DNA of 64,000 nt from Cladorhizidae sp. MBARI D1340-BT2 (GCA_028752905.1 JAQNBH010000011.1:18135909-18199908); one strand, 5' to 3'. Numbered from the stretch's first letter, positions 22,290 to 34,818 are shown. The notes: generated by a model from the letters alone, not told the origin. Translations and numbers: made by a program.

Positions 22290-24220
22290 ATGATGGCTTC
22301 ATATTGCCATGCATGGCGTATCAGTAAGTGGGTTTTGACCCCTATTTTGAAATGGCAGACAAAAAACAACAAAGCTTATTTCTCAGCTAAAACTCACTTT
22401 GGCAGCTACTTAACTATAAATCTTTTCATCTTGGAACTTAGCTCAGCGATTTTTGGTTCAGCTTCAGCTAACACCCTGTTCCTGCTTTAGGCAGTGAATT
22501 TCTCCATCTTCACTGCCATCCTCGGGTATCAGTTGGTTCCCTCATGTGACAATGGTTATCAGCACAGACCAAGAAAACCAGGTAACTACTTATGATTTAT
22601 GTGCTTTGCATGAATACACAGGCATTACTTTAGTAATACACAATAAAATCTACGATAGTTCTGGTATTATATTGAGCAACTTCTTGTATGTGGCTGCTGA
22701 CTATAAGCTAGCAAATAGAAACAAGTAATATTTAAAAACTGGTACAAACAAATTTAAACAAGAATTTACCAATGTATACAACAATCATTTACAGGATCCT
22801 TAATTTAATGATATCAATATTATTTTGGTGCATATATATATATAGTTACATGATGAGATTCCTTATGTGGGACATGGAATTACCTAACTCTTACCTGGAC
22901 GTGATTGCATCTGTAGCTAGATTTTGTAGTAGGTCTCACACTATTCCCAATTACCTCGGCAGATGCAGGTATAATATATATATATATTTATCTAAGATAC
23001 ATACACCAAATGTCAATCTCACATGTGCATGAGCTAATTAAAATGTGCCCAGTAACTCCTGGTTGACATGAATACCTGAAACTTGCAGTGTGGTTTAGTG
23101 CCGTAAGCTCATTATGCTAATTCCATTAATGAAGTTATGACTTCTTGACTTGATCTTTTGACTCCAAAATCACCATCTCAAAGGAGGTATGGGAAAGAAC
23201 CTCAAATATGGCACATTAACTTTCAGGTGTACCTATTAAATTTGTACTTTTGTTTGTACTCTTTCACAAGCTTGGCAGCACTTGTATGGTAGCCTTGATA
23301 GATACATACATCACTGAATCTGCCTCTAGGACATAGAGATTACAGTGGATCCCACTCATCATATGATATGGTGGATGGGCAGAGTAAACTTGGTTACTTT
23401 ATGATTTACTCTGAAAGTGCTCATAAACAGAATGACCTGGTAATACACTAGTGGTCATAATTGAATGATTCATCACTTGCTGTTGTGTGCCATTAATTTC
23501 CTATATAATAGTATTTGAGAAATTAATTATAATTGGAGTTGGAGCTTGTAATTAAACTTTGGAAACATTATGTATTGGTAGATCTGCTGAAGGCTAGGCA
23601 TTTGTTCTTCAATCATTTAGGTAGAGCTCTAGGTTTCTAGCCTTCATGAAGGTATCTGCCAAAAGTGGAATTCTAGTACATAATGGTAATATCTTGACTG
23701 ATTCAGCACGATCAGAAGCTGAGCTTGTTGCATATGATCTAGATTACTTGACAAAGACACTTACTTTCCTGAGCTCCTGGATAAAATTACAAAACCCCTG
23801 ACTGTGTAGGTGAACCTTGGAGGGTTAAAGGTTGAGGTACAGGATTGAACACAGCCCATTTGCATGACCTTTAGGTCCAGCTATTAATAATAGTAGAGAA
23901 TGACATTGAAATAACTACAAAGCTTCTGGTTATCTGTATATATAATTTATGTTGCTATATTTATACATATTTATAAAAGAACTATCAATTAATGCCATAA
24001 GTTACATTATGTTGAAGTTATACTTCATGTTTAGTAGTAGTAGGTAGCTCTATGTCATCATACAGTGGAGCAGGAGGTGGGGGCTGGCTGGGGGATGAAT
24101 GTGTCTCCCTGCTACATTTGATGTAGACAATGACTGCACCTACTCCTGCAGCCACTCTACACAACAGCCCCAACAGGAAGATGCACCACCACCAGCAGCA
24201 ACAACTACGGGTACACTCAC
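22290..24220. other. Unassigned sequence
   Basis: No credible gene. Small TA microsatellites occur near 22830-22845 and 22975-22990. The 73-codon frame at 22269-22490 overlaps the MITE arm and has no recognisable domain. Confidence 0.5.
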
Positions 24221-24221
24221 T

Positions 24222-24290
24222 GGATTCACACACACAGACAGACACACACACACACAATATATATATATAAACACACACACTGTAGACTAC
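24222..24290. repeat. CA/TA microsatellite
   Basis: CACACACAGACAGACACACACACACAC followed by ATATATATAT and a second CA tract. Confidence 0.85.
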
Positions 24291-25390
24291 ACAGTCAGCA
24301 CCCATGGGCACTTAACCTTTTAGCTCAAAATTCCGATGGGTGGGACACTTGCTCTTGCAAACATGTCTGCCAGTAAGCAAAAGATATTACTGTAGGCCTC
24401 CATATAATTCACACTAAACGTACATGATTTGCACATGGATCTAGGACTTGGAGATGTGCATAAAAACTTAAATTAGCCTGAAATAATAGAGCTATTGTGT
24501 GCCAGGAGGTGTTTATTGTTTGTAGATACTCCCTGACTTCACAGATATTTCCAGGCCTTCCACTTCGTCACCTGAAGATTTGCAAGTGTTTCTTTGTTGT
24601 CATTGTTGTCCTCTTCAATCTCCTTTGGAACATTTTCCCTGGAATGTTTGTTTCCTGTGAGCCCTCTATGATGTTTGAGCTCCCACATAAAGGATGAAGT
24701 GAGCTCTGAAGACTAGTCACACACTTTATGCTGCCAGCTAGCACTTTAGAGTTAATCCTTTTTCAGTGGCAGTGACTTCAAGATTATCAGGCACATGAAG
24801 TTGTGCTGTGTGTGTGGCCCAATATTCTATTTGGCTCCTTATGATAACAATAGCAGGGAGTTTAGTTCACATTCCTGTTGCACACAAAGCTATTATGAAA
24901 CTTTTTTTCCCACACCAGTGATTGATATTCAAACAGTTTGCTTTCCAGAGAATTGTTTGTTGCATAAGATATGCTAAATTGAAGCTTACCTGCACATTCT
25001 TTAATTCATTTTGCCAATCTCACATTTTCTGTAGCCATGAATCTTTCTCAGAAATTGTTCTTGGTAAAGGGTGGGCTGTAGATTATAGTCTTATGGCACC
25101 CTTACTGCAGTGAGCATCAGTTTCCTGTCTTGATGTTCTATGGACAAGCATAGTCTCGCATCCTCCTTTTCTCTAATCTTGTTTGCTCTTATATTATTAC
25201 CCCTTGGTAGGCACAGTCTAGTAGTGGTGTTGTGAGCCAATCTCAGTTCAATTACTAATCAGTGTAAGTCCCTGTGTCCCTTGCTTTCTGGAATAGTAGT
25301 GCCCCTTGCTGCATCCCTTAATGTTAGTACCCCTTGTGCAGGTCTCTGTTTCATTATCCTTCAATCATCAGTTATCTTATTTCTGTGAGT
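24291..25390. other. Unassigned sequence
   Basis: Three frames of 60-66 codons are present, none with recognisable motifs. Nothing repetitive stands out. Confidence 0.5.
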
Positions 25391-25394
25391 ATCA

Positions 25395-26400
25395 TGGGGG
25401 CGGGGAAAAAAGATCCTGTGTTTGATGAGAGAGTGCTATACGCTGACTACCATTGCAAAGGTACTGTCCGATGAACGTCTGCCTACAAGAAGTGTGGGGT
25501 AAAGAATTTTATGCTCTGCTACAGCAAAACTGGAACTATTGCCAGGCAGGAAGTGGAAGATGTTCTATTGTGATGGAAAATATTAAAAAATTGTGAATCA
25601 GAAGATGAAGCTCGATGATGAGACCACAGCCTACCAGCTTCGTCATGTATTGCAATCTAGAGGTGTCAGACTTCTCTTGGATGGATCTTTTGTGAGAGCT
25701 CTTACTGCCAACTTATCCAACATGCCATTTGTATATAATTACAGGTATGGTTAACCTCATAATCTCTAACCCCAAGAGATTAGAATGGGCTCAATAGCTT
25801 CTTACATAAGGGTCTTGCGAGTTTGAAGATGTAGTGTGGACTGATGAGTGCACACTACAACTTGAAACTCACAGGTGCTTCAGCTGCTGAAAAAGAGGTG
25901 ACCCCATCACCCCAACAAAAGAACAAACCAAAGTGCACTAATTATGATGCACAATAACTAAGTAATTATTGAGGTTCATGTCTGGACTCGGATAAGCCTG
26001 CGAGGTGCAAGCAAGATTTGCATCTTTGAAGGCATCATGTGGAGCCTGTTGTATGTAGAACTTTCGAATAAGTCCTTGCTATCTTTTTTGCATGACATTT
26101 TCCCTGACCACAACCACTGGTTCATGCAGGACAATGATCTTAAGCACATATCTCGCTTGGCCAAGACTTTCATGGACCATAACTGTGAGACCGATGGAGG
26201 ATTGCACTGGAATTACCTGAGGCCAATCCAATTGAAACTCTATATTACAAACTGAAGGAATGCATGCAGAGGGTGGGTGAAATTAAGGACTAATGAAGTA
26301 CACAAAAAGTATTTTGGAGAACTATTGGCTGTACTAAGTGCACCTAGTAATTTATGAAAGGTCCTGCCAAAGATGAACTGGTGGAGAGGCTACCAGCTAC
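25395..26400 (+). pseudogene. Tc1-type transposase relic
   Basis: Blocks in order on the plus strand: an N-terminal DNA-binding remnant with TTAYQLRHVLQSRGVRL (about 25620-25670); SYCQLIQHA; the first catalytic aspartate in VWTDECTLQLETH (about 25834-25870); a basic C..KRG stretch; a stop-ridden middle; the second aspartate region FMQDNDLKHISRLAKTF (about 26121-26170); and the glutamate region PIETLYYKLKE (about 26225-26260). The order and spacing are those of a Tc1/mariner DDE transposase of about 340 residues. At least six frameshifts or stops are visible. The terminal inverted repeats were not identified. Confidence 0.8.
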
Positions 26401-26404
26401 TGAG

Positions 26405-28410
26405 TTTTGCTAGTTGTTGTTTTTCTGATTGTTGCTGTTTTGTCGGGGTTTTTTTGCAGTGCTAGATTTTTGTTCTGTTTTGTTGTACAAAGGACTTGCC
26501 ACTTATATTCTTTAACCCCCCAACTCTTCCAAAGCGACTGTACTATCTTAAGAATCAATGGCTAGCTCCCTACTAGTAGTGCATACAACTAGGTACTAAT
26601 CTCTCTCATGTGCAGTGGTTTTGTATACTCTCCTCCTATATTGAAGAGTCCCTGAAGAGGCCCTAAAATGAACTAGTTTGCTTTTGGGTTTTGTCCCAAA
26701 CGAGAAAATGAATCGGTTAGCCACAGCTTTATTTACTCTATAGAAGGCATCTGCGTTATACACAGGAAGCACTCTAATGTTATTAGCCAGCATCAACAAA
26801 CTGGTGAAGGTGGCTGAGATGAAGTATTTGGCTACCATAGTATTTGATGGGCATAACTTGACAACAGCAGTGGCCATGTTCTATACAAGATGTTTTTGTT
26901 AGGGAGGAGGAAATGTTTGGTGTGCCGAATATTATTTTCTAATTTTTACATTTTTATAGATGGTGGGGTTGGTGGGGAATGCTTACCTATTGCACAGATC
27001 ATTCTGGGCTCTCTTAGTCTTACTAGGGTATCTGGGGGAACTGTTTTCATACTTACAACAGCAGCAACTCACCCTTAATTAATTGATTAATGAAAGTGGG
27101 GAGGCTTGAGCCCCCATAGCCACCTGTTATCTACACACTTGCAATATATTATGGATAACAACAACATTTTTTTACTTCCCAAGATGTCGTGTCCTCATTC
27201 AATATTTTTGATCCTAAAAAAGGCAAAATTGACCTCTCTTGTTATGTGTAAGATTATATCGACACTTATTCTGAAGCATTATGGTAAAGATCTTTAGCTG
27301 AATCAGTGCTACCAGAAGAGAGTTTTAAGCCAGCTTCTATTTCCTCTGATATCATTTTGGAATGTTTCTGTGATACATCACTCAACAGCCCAAAGAGGGT
27401 ATGAAGGCACAACTATGGAATTAACTACTAATAGCTAATAGCATGCTCATAGCAATGTTCCCTAACTGAGCAACATAGCAAACATAATATGTTTATCAAT
27501 TCTGATAGGAAATAATTCGGTAACCATTGAGTCACAAAAGAGTCTGATAGAGACTTTGGAAGCGGTCGTTGATTTCTGGAACAGAAAGTCATGACTGATG
27601 GTTGTATAAAAGTAGTAATATAAACTTGTAGCTACTCTTTATTGTTCACATAGTGTCACTACTAAAGCCAAATATATTTAAATTAAAATTGCCAGGGCGG
27701 GATGGGACAGGGGGTGGGGTGGGGGGGTGCAGGCACTAAATACACTCCCATATGGCATCGTGCATATGAACATGCAAAGAGGATGAAAGTTTCAATCCCC
27801 CCCCCCCCCCCCCCCCCAAAGTTCTCACCACCAAGTAAGTGCATTGACCACTAGATTACAGCCACAAACCCAACCAACCAACCGTCTTCTGTATTCTTTC
27901 AGTGCTACTGACAGGATATGTTCAACTGGACAATCTTTGAAATATTTGGTATTTGCTAAAAAAATAATTGTTACCACAAGAAGACATAGCAAATTTCTGA
28001 TGTTGTATTATGCTAGGATCAGGTAAGTGTGTTGTGTGCTTAGTCACTTGCAGACTATAGGAGGAGTATTAGCTAGAGAGGTTAGGGAGCTCCAACAGCT
28101 ACTTTATATGCAGCACACCACAATAGCAAGTATGCCAGATGTCAACAGTATATCAACTATGCTCTAAAGGAAATTGTAACCTTCACAAGAGTTTGTACTG
28201 TTATGGTTGATACTATCACTTGTTTACACCTTATTATCATGTATTTACAATATTGTGGGGATGAGAACCTTTAAAGATGTTCTACTAGCACAGTGATCGA
28301 TCATGTTCTTACTTGAATAACATCATCAGAAGCCATCCATTTCCATATTGATGGACACACACACTTCTTCAATGAACTTTCCCCACATACTATATAACAT
28401 GTAAGGCAAT
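26405..28410. other. Unassigned sequence with long poly-C run
   Basis: No domain was recognised in the 93-codon minus-strand frame at 26596-26877 or in shorter frames. A G-rich patch lies at about 27695-27730 and a 21-base poly-C run at 27797-27817. Confidence 0.5.
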
Positions 28411-28417
28411 TGCTTAC

Positions 28418-28612
28418 ATCGAGTTGATTTGGTCACAGTAGTATGTGTAGTGTCTTCAGTTTCATTGAAGCAGTTCAGTAGTTGTGGGTCAGGCCTCCAA
28501 CTTCCTTCCATAGTGCATGTAGCAGACATTTCATCTGCAGGACTCAAGCCAGACAGGCACTGAAAGTTCACCACATCTCCTTCCACATATGGACAATTAT
28601 TACAAGCTTGCA
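28418..28612 (-). CDS. Sushi (CCP) domain exon, second of two
   Basis: The exon encodes ACNNCPYVEGDVVNFQC, then SADEMSATCTMEGSW, RPDPQLLNCF and a threonine-rich tail. The pattern of four cysteines with a W between the third and fourth is the complement-control (Sushi) fold. Splice sites fit: CTGTTCAG acceptor before 28612 and GTAAGC donor after 28418 on the minus strand. It is 195 nt, phase 1 at both ends, as is standard for Sushi exons. The threonine-rich end suggests a linker before the next exon, which was not found. Joined to the exon at 28848, the reading frame is maintained. Sushi proteins are usually secreted or cell-surface adhesion or immune-type molecules. Confidence 0.7.
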
Positions 28613-28618
28613 CTGAAC

Positions 28619-28795
28619 AGCACAAGAGAGGGCGGGACACTGCACAAATCACAAGAGAGGGCGGGACACTGCACAAAGCACAAGAGAGGGCAGGACACTG
28701 CACAAAGCACAAGAGAGGGCGGGACACTGCACAAAGCACAAGAGAGGGTGGGACACTGCACAAGGCAAAAGAGAGGGCGGGACACTGCACAAAAC
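28619..28795. repeat. 29-bp minisatellite in the Sushi-gene intron
   Basis: Six units of CACAAGAGAGGGCGGGACACTGCACAAAG (positions 28621 on), with one or two substitutions per unit. Because 29 is not a multiple of three, the array stays open in several frames and makes a spurious cysteine/proline peptide that fuses the flanking exons into one false long frame. It begins only a few bases from the splice acceptor of the downstream exon. Confidence 0.95.
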
Positions 28796-28847
28796 TAATA
28801 AATATTATAATGATAACTAATAACTTATAGTCAAGGTTATACCTACT

Positions 28848-28970
28848 TGAACAAGTTAGTGCTGGGTCAGGAATCCATACTCCACCACTTTCCACTTGCG
28901 TGCATTGAGATGTGTGGTTAGTTTGGGGTGAGTACCCATCTGAACAGCTGTATGTAATGGTAGCTGCTGT
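28848..28970 (-). CDS. Sushi (CCP) domain exon, C-terminal half of a module
   Basis: The frame ATITYSCSDGYSPQ then SQCTQVESGGVWIPDPALTC is the second half of a Sushi module (second to fourth cysteines, W before the last). The donor GTAGGT after 28848 gives a phase-1 exit that joins in frame to the exon ending at 28612. The acceptor is not certain; AG sites lie at about 28965-28985. The first half of the module is not seen immediately upstream, so either the module is split across exons or it is damaged. Confidence 0.6.
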
Positions 28971-29099
28971 GCTTCATGGGTAACCTAGCTACTAGGTGTC
29001 TAGTCACTGCTTCATGGGGAGCCAAGATACTAGGTACAGATGATAAGACTGGTTTACTAGGCTCCTATCATTATTTTCAAGCTGATGTGGAAAACAGAG

Positions 29100-29310
29100 A
29101 GACTACCATAACAACAATATAGCATCCCACCTCTGTTTTGGCTGAGCCATGCTGGCTTCCCTTGCTAGCCTATATAATACTTGCATCTCTCCTGTTTTGT
29201 CTGGGCCTGCCTCTGCTAGTCTATATATATATATAATATATGTAATTACTTGCTGTTTTGTCTGGGCCATGCTGGCTGCCACTAGTAGTCTAATGTAGTA
29301 GCATCCGTTA
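29100..29310. repeat. Degenerate tandem repeat, about 75 bp
   Basis: Three imperfect copies built on CTGTTTTGTCTGGGCCATGCTGGCT followed by a CTAGTCTATAT tract. Confidence 0.6.
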
Positions 29311-29523
29311 TCTTTAATATGAGGCTTTGTACAGCAATTATCTCTCTGGAACCCACAACCTATATAGGCCAAACATTGTGTGGCCTTTAAAAACACCCAA
29401 GGAGGGCAACTTTTGAAATGAAGGATGATTTTTTCATGCTATTTGAGATCATCGATGGCTATTTTGTTAAGGGAAATAACTGCACATGTGTTACTAACAT
29501 TCTCAAGGACACACACATCACAA

Positions 29524-29602
29524 CTGCAGCAGCAGCAGAAGCAGCAGCAGAAGCAGCAGAAGCAGCAGCAGAATCAGCAGCAACAGCAGCAGCAGCAGCA
29601 GC
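29524..29602 (+). repeat. CAG trinucleotide repeat
   Basis: About 26 triplets, mainly CAG with GAA, CAA and TCA interruptions. It is open in plus-strand frames as polyalanine or polyglutamine, but no other coding evidence surrounds it. Confidence 0.95.
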
Positions 29603-29609
29603 ACAATAT

Positions 29610-30030
29610 CAACAACTGCCCTGCAACATGCAGACAAAATATTGTCTGAAATCATCAACATAACCAAAACAAAACTAAAATCCCCAAACCTCCAGAAAAC
29701 CAGTGAACTGTTTTCCAATTCTCTGTGAATTACTAACACGAATAAAACCAAAACAAATTAATTTATTTTAGTGCTCCATTAACCTAGACAACAACTAGTA
29801 CCCTGGGGCAGAGCTCAGGAGCAGCAAGCGAATAAGAAGAAAAACCTCCTTCCTCACGAGATCCTAGATGAGCAACGGCACAACTAGGAAATACTAGAGC
29901 AGCATCCTAGGAGCCAGCAGCACACAGCAAGTGGAGAAGAGAAGAGAAATTATTACTATGCGTTATTGCAATATAGCAACAGCGTCCCTAGGCCCTGCTT
30001 TATGAGGGGCCAGCTACTGGGTGCCTACTA
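29610..30030. other. Unassigned sequence
   Basis: AC-rich sequence followed by a purine-rich tract with AGCAGCA remnants. No gene recognised. Confidence 0.5.
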
Positions 30031-30034
30031 TGCC

Positions 30035-30345
30035 TTGCATATGGGGACATTACTGTATAAATGAGAAAATAGTTCAATTTAGGCTATTTTGGTAGTTTTG
30101 TGGGAATTTTTACCACCCTGTAAATAGTTTTCACCTCATATAACAACCTTTAAGGTTGGAGTGAAGGGTGAATGTGTGAGTAATGCTTGGGAGGCGGGGG
30201 GGTTAGGCAAGTTGAACATGTTAGGAACAAACCAGTACTAGCTAGCTAAGTATGGCAGAAGCAAGCAAGTTCAACATGGCAGGAACAAACCAGTACTAGC
30301 TGGCTAAGTGGAGCTGGAGCAAGCTGGACGGGTGGCTATGTAGAA
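30035..30345. repeat. Dispersed repeat family A, copy 2
   Basis: Matches 1-140 and 760-930 in the same orientation and order. Here the two blocks are separated by only a few tens of bases. CTTGCATATGGGGA at about 30035 parallels the opening bases of the window. Confidence 0.7.
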
Positions 30346-30826
30346 GAGCATGTCAATGAGCTAAGCCAACCACAACAAGATCACGAGCCAGGGCCAGTAG
30401 GCTTCCCATACAGGCAAGGCTGGAGCCAGCAGGTGCTGGCATGGGCATACACATGGCTTCTTTCAGCAGAGGGAAAGGGGAAGGGGGGGCATGATCTTGG
30501 ATCTATGTAGTTTCCCTCCCCCACAAACCCTCACCCCTCTTTACCCAACAGCCTAATAATAACTTTCTAAGTACATAGTGCACAACAAATGTCACCCCAT
30601 CATTGAGATAGCTAGAGATGCATAGTCATGTATGTGTGGAGGGGTCACTATATATATACATCAACAGGGGTGTGGCATACAAATGCACTAAGCAAGGGAA
30701 GGGAGTAAAGACCTTTCCACGCTAGAGAATGTTTTATGCCAGAAAAGATCTAGCTCACTAAAATCAGGATCTGATCTGGCCCAGTTCCATCCACACTAGC
30801 ATCCCAGCACCTCAATCAATGCACCT
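30346..30826. other. Unassigned sequence
   Basis: No coding frame or recognised repeat. A short G run lies at about 30483-30490. Confidence 0.5.
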
Positions 30827-31551
30827 GAGTAGAGTATTAGCTGTGTTCATGTGCTGCTAGTCTTTCCCACGTGAGTAGAGTATTAGCTGTGTTTATGTGC
30901 TGCTAGTCTTTCCCACCTGAGTACAGTATTAGCTGTGTGTTCATGTTCTGCTAGTATTTCCCACCTGAGTACAGTATTAGTGTGCTGCTAGTCTTTCTGA
31001 CCTGAGTACAGTGTTAGCTGTGTTCATGTGCTGCTAGTCTTTCCAACCTGAGTACAGTATTAGCTGTGTTCATGTTCTGCTAGTATTTCCCACCGGAGTA
31101 CAGTATTAGCTGTGTTCATGTGCTGCTTGTCTTTCTGACCTGAGTACAGTATTAGCTGTGTTCATGTGCTGCTTGTCTTTCCCACCTGAGTATAGTATTA
31201 GTTGTGTTCATGTGCTGCTAGTCTTTCCCACCTGAGTGTACAGTATTAGCTGTGTTCATGTGTTGCTTGACTTTCCCACCTGAGTACAGTATTAGCTGTG
31301 TTCATGTGCTGCTAGTCTTTCCCATGTGAGTACAGTATTAGCTGTGTTCATGTGCTGCTAGTCTTTCCCATGTGAGTAGAGTATTAGCTGTGTTCATGCT
31401 GCTAGTCTTTCCCACGTGAGTAGAGTATTAGCTGTGTTCATGTGCTGCTAGTCTTTCCCACGTGAGTACAGTATTAGCTGCGACCAAGTGCTGCTTGTCT
31501 TTCCCACCTGAGTAGAGTATTAGCTATGACCAAGTGCTGTTAGTCTTTCCC
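30827..31551. repeat. 46-bp minisatellite, about 16 copies
   Basis: The unit is GAGTACAGTATTAGCTGTG followed by TTCATGTGCTGCTAGTCTTT and CCCACCT. The junction between units varies among CCCACCTGAG, CCCACGTGAG and CCCATGTGAG, so almost every unit carries a CANNTG hexamer. Some units have short deletions. The copies are well conserved along the array. Confidence 0.95.
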
Positions 31552-32855
31552 TTGTAGAGAAAGAGAGAAGGAAAACTGAGAGCACTTGAAGAAGAGAAGG
31601 CAAGAAATGAAGCGACTGGCTCAAGTTAAAGCAAGACATCGGAGACAGAATATGTCATCTGCATTTGCACCCGAGTCATCATATATATATATATGCTAAT
31701 CTGTGCTTCTCAAAATGTCTGATATCATCCGGGTTTTAAAAATAATATTTAGGGAGTTAGTTAAGGCAGGTGTGAGTTGGATGAAGGTGAGGGGAGTTGG
31801 AGATGGATGTAGTAGAGGTGAAGGGTGAGATTTCTGGGACGGTTTGAATGGTGATAGCTGCTGGTAGTAGGATGGAGACCTAATGCTATTTGATATCAAC
31901 ATCTAAACCCCAAAAATGGACATTATCCATTTCACTTTCTTCACTACTATACCACTGGGACAAATCTTGGACATCTGTTCAAGATTGCTAGTATGCTGGT
32001 TGGTGAGTGCCAGACAACTGAGAGAGGTATCTGCTGCAAAGGAAGCCCACTTTATGCAATGAGTGGTTTTAGTTAGTGCATTCCCTCGTAATCCAGCAAC
32101 ACTTTAAATGCACCAACTTAACCACTTACTCAAGTTTTAGCGCCTAGTCTGGTAGTAGAGCCTCCTCTGGCCACTGTTACTAATTCCAGTTGTCTGGCAC
32201 TAATCTGGAGCCACAACTGTTGCAAAATCAGTACTCAGATCTTGAGGCATCTCCACTTTAGCTGCAGTCACTTTGGCATATTTATACATGTATCTATGCA
32301 AGATTTTAGTATTAAAAGAGAGCACACAGAGAGATCTATCATTTGAGCTATATATCTAGTTCACACAGTGAAGTATGCAGAATCTATAGAGTTCTAAAGT
32401 CATAACCACAAGTTTTTATTAATTTTAAGTTATGGATCCCCCGCCCCATTTGACAATGACGTGTTTTTGTTTATGTTTTATTAATCTGTCCAGAATAAAC
32501 TTTATTGAAATTGGCAAGCTATACAATAGTTCCAAGGAAAGGAAGGGGGGAGGGGTGAAATGATGCCCTGTAATGGCTAAAAGTAGCTTTTCATGATGAA
32601 GGGTGTCTAAATGGTTCCATAAACAAATATGCTTCGAGGGGTTGTAACTAATGCAAGGTATGCTTGAGAGACCTTCACCAGCTTCTACTTAGTTCTCTTC
32701 AAGAGACTAGCTCCTTCGTAATCTACCTTGAAAGACTGGGTCTTTCTTAGTCTGGTTTGAAAATATAGCTCCTTTGACTGGCTCGCGAGATAAACTCATC
32801 AGTTCTCTGTCTCATGCAAAGTGTTTAGCAATAGTGTTTAATAAGCACTTATCCA
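31552..32855. other. Mostly unassigned; short basic coding-like patch
   Basis: At 31595-31680 a plus-strand frame reads KKRRQEMKRLAQVKARHRRQ then SSAFAPESS. It looks like a charged helix or coiled-coil end and is followed by a TA microsatellite (31681-31694). Too short to assign; it could be an exon or transposon debris. The rest shows nothing. Confidence 0.4.
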
Positions 32856-32859
32856 TAGT

Positions 32860-34618
32860 TAAACGTCCATTCTCTTACAAGTGGAGGTTAGAAGTGTGGT
32901 ATATACTAGCTCATTAATTTCTAGCCGAGCTGAAATTATTGCTGGAAATCATTTAAAGTTCCATTCCCATGCTTCAACTGTCATTTTGTGTGGGAGACAA
33001 GCATTTGCTTTTAAAGAACATCATGAAGATGGGTTTCAAATAGAATCTGAAAGTTCAGTGAGACGAGGCAACTTCCTACCCTTGTTGATTTTTTGCATTG
33101 GTGCTGGTGATCAAGTTCTCAGAAAACATCTGTGTACATGTGATCATAATGCAATGTGCACCAGTAAAGAAATACAAAATCAAATGATTCAAATTTGTGC
33201 AAATAATATTTGCAATAAAAATCAGAGAAGCTAAGTTCTATTCTGTTATAGCTGATGAGGTAACTGATTCAGCCAATGATGAGCAGCTTTCCAAAAGTAT
33301 TCGATTTGTTGATGGTTACACTCCACAAGAAAGTTCCTTGGTTTTTATGAGGTACGTCTGGTGTCACAGGTGAGGCTCTAGCTAGCTAGCAGCAGCTGAC
33401 TACATGGCAGTTGGAGCCACAATTTCTTCGAGGCCAAGCTTATGATGGAGCAGGTGCTATGGCAGGGAAGTCAAAAGGAGCAGCTGCACATATCACCAAA
33501 CAATATCCAAAGCATTGTATACCCATTATGCTGCACACAGATTGAATCTTTGTGTAGTAAAATGTTGCAGTGTTCGAGAAATAATATGATGCAAACTTCT
33601 GACAAAGTAGCATGCTTCTTTGGGCTTCTTTGGAAACTCACCTATGAATTTGAAGCATGGATTGATGACATCATGGCTGGTGAGAAATGAAAAAATTTGA
33701 AAGAGATGTGCTGAACTAGATGGATAGAGTGTCATGAAGCCTTCCAAAAAAATCTCACTTGCTATTGCCAGTAGGCTATTGCTAACAGTTCAGCTACCGA
33801 GTGGAATCAAGATTCCTGATCTGATACTCCAACTGGCTCTCTCTCAGTTTTCTTTTATTGTGGCTTTGGAAGCTACACATAGCATTTTAGCTTACACTCG
33901 AGGGCTGAGTGTGAAGCTTCAGGGGCCTTATGTGGATGTAGCATATGCTTATCATGAAGTAAAGAATGTAAAGGGTGTGCTTCATGGGTCAAGGTCAAAT
34001 GTGCATAGTCGAATCTACATAAGAGCTATTAAAATGGCTGGAAGTGTTGGTATGGAGGAGCCCAGACCACGTCTAGCTAATAGACAGCAACATCGTCCAA
34101 ATATCCAGACAGAGATTTGCAGTGACTATTTCCGTCTAAATCTCACAATTCCCTTGCTACCTGATCACAGAGCTTGACACCAGGTTTGAAGAATCTTCAT
34201 TGCTGAGTTTATGCTATTACTTCATTCAGCAAACACCACAGTGACATGCTCATTTGATTCTCTTTTGGGGTTCTATGAAGATGATTTATCACTTCCGTCA
34301 GCTTTTGATTTTGATTTTCACATGTGGAAACAAAAGTGGGAAAGTCAGACTCAGCTGGCCTCTGAGCTAGATATTCCCCCAAAAGACCTACAACATACAG
34401 ACAAGTATTTTCCCCCTAACATTTACATACTTCTGCACATCATGGCCTCACTTCCTGTTACCAGCTGCGAATGTGAACGATCTATTAGCATGCTAAGATT
34501 GATAAAAACAACACTCCATAGCACGATGGGGCAAGAAAGACTGAATGGGTTAGCAATGCTCTACCATCATCAGGATATAGACCTTACTCCTGAAGAAATT
34601 ATCGAGGAATTTGCTTGA
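32860..34618 (+). pseudogene. hAT transposase relic, plus strand (ZMYM1/DUF4371-like)
   Basis: Blocks in order: STVILCGRQAFAFKEHHEDG and NFLPLLIFCIGAGDQVLRKH (about 32970-33130); the RNase H-like start with FYSVIADEVTDSANDEQLS (about 33235-33290); QAYDGAGAMAGKSKGAA (about 33430-33490); a histidine-cysteine stretch and LNLCVVKCCSVREI (about 33540-33580); linker frames 33734-34177; and the hAT dimerisation domain with PVTSCECERSISMLRLIKTT and MGQERLNGLAMLYHH (34440-34570), ending EEIIEEFA. Compared with the minus-strand copy at 10-12 kb the N-terminal zinc finger is missing, while the C-terminus is cleaner. There are several frameshifts and stops. It is related to, but clearly diverged from, that copy. 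Confidence 0.85.
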
Positions 34619-34799
34619 TGTCATCCCTGTACTTTGTAATTTACCTCCATAATATTTTGAGTCTATATAATTATAATACTTCATTGTACTTCTAAAACCT
34701 GTCAAGCTTTGGCATGCATTCTATTTTGCAACCATTATTTGTCACATTTGGCGACTTTCCAGACAATGTGTCACATATTAGACCCGCCCCACTTTTTAA

Positions 34800-34818
34800 A
34801 TCCTGGGTCCACCCCTTG
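34800..34818 (-). repeat. hAT 3' terminal inverted repeat
   Basis: On the minus strand this reads CAAGGGGTGGACCCAGGA, resembling the termini at 6008, 12977 and 54795. It lies 180 bp after the hAT stop codon, so it plausibly closes the 32.9-34.6 kb element. The left terminus was not found. Confidence 0.55.

Noticed and set aside
24018..24323. Small membrane protein on the minus strand near the CA repeat
   Set aside because: The frame depends on the CA/TA microsatellite and has no splice or homology support.
28326..28895. A single 189-codon minus-strand gene across the Sushi exons
   Set aside because: The middle is a 29-bp minisatellite cycling through three frames, and GT-AG sites on either side join the Sushi parts better. 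The long frame is an artefact.
29418..29751. Polyglutamine or polyalanine protein
   Set aside because: Open frames exist only because of the CAG repeat; both strands are open there.
30827..31551. CRISPR-like array
   Set aside because: Units are contiguous 46-bp tandem repeats without unique spacers, in eukaryotic DNA.
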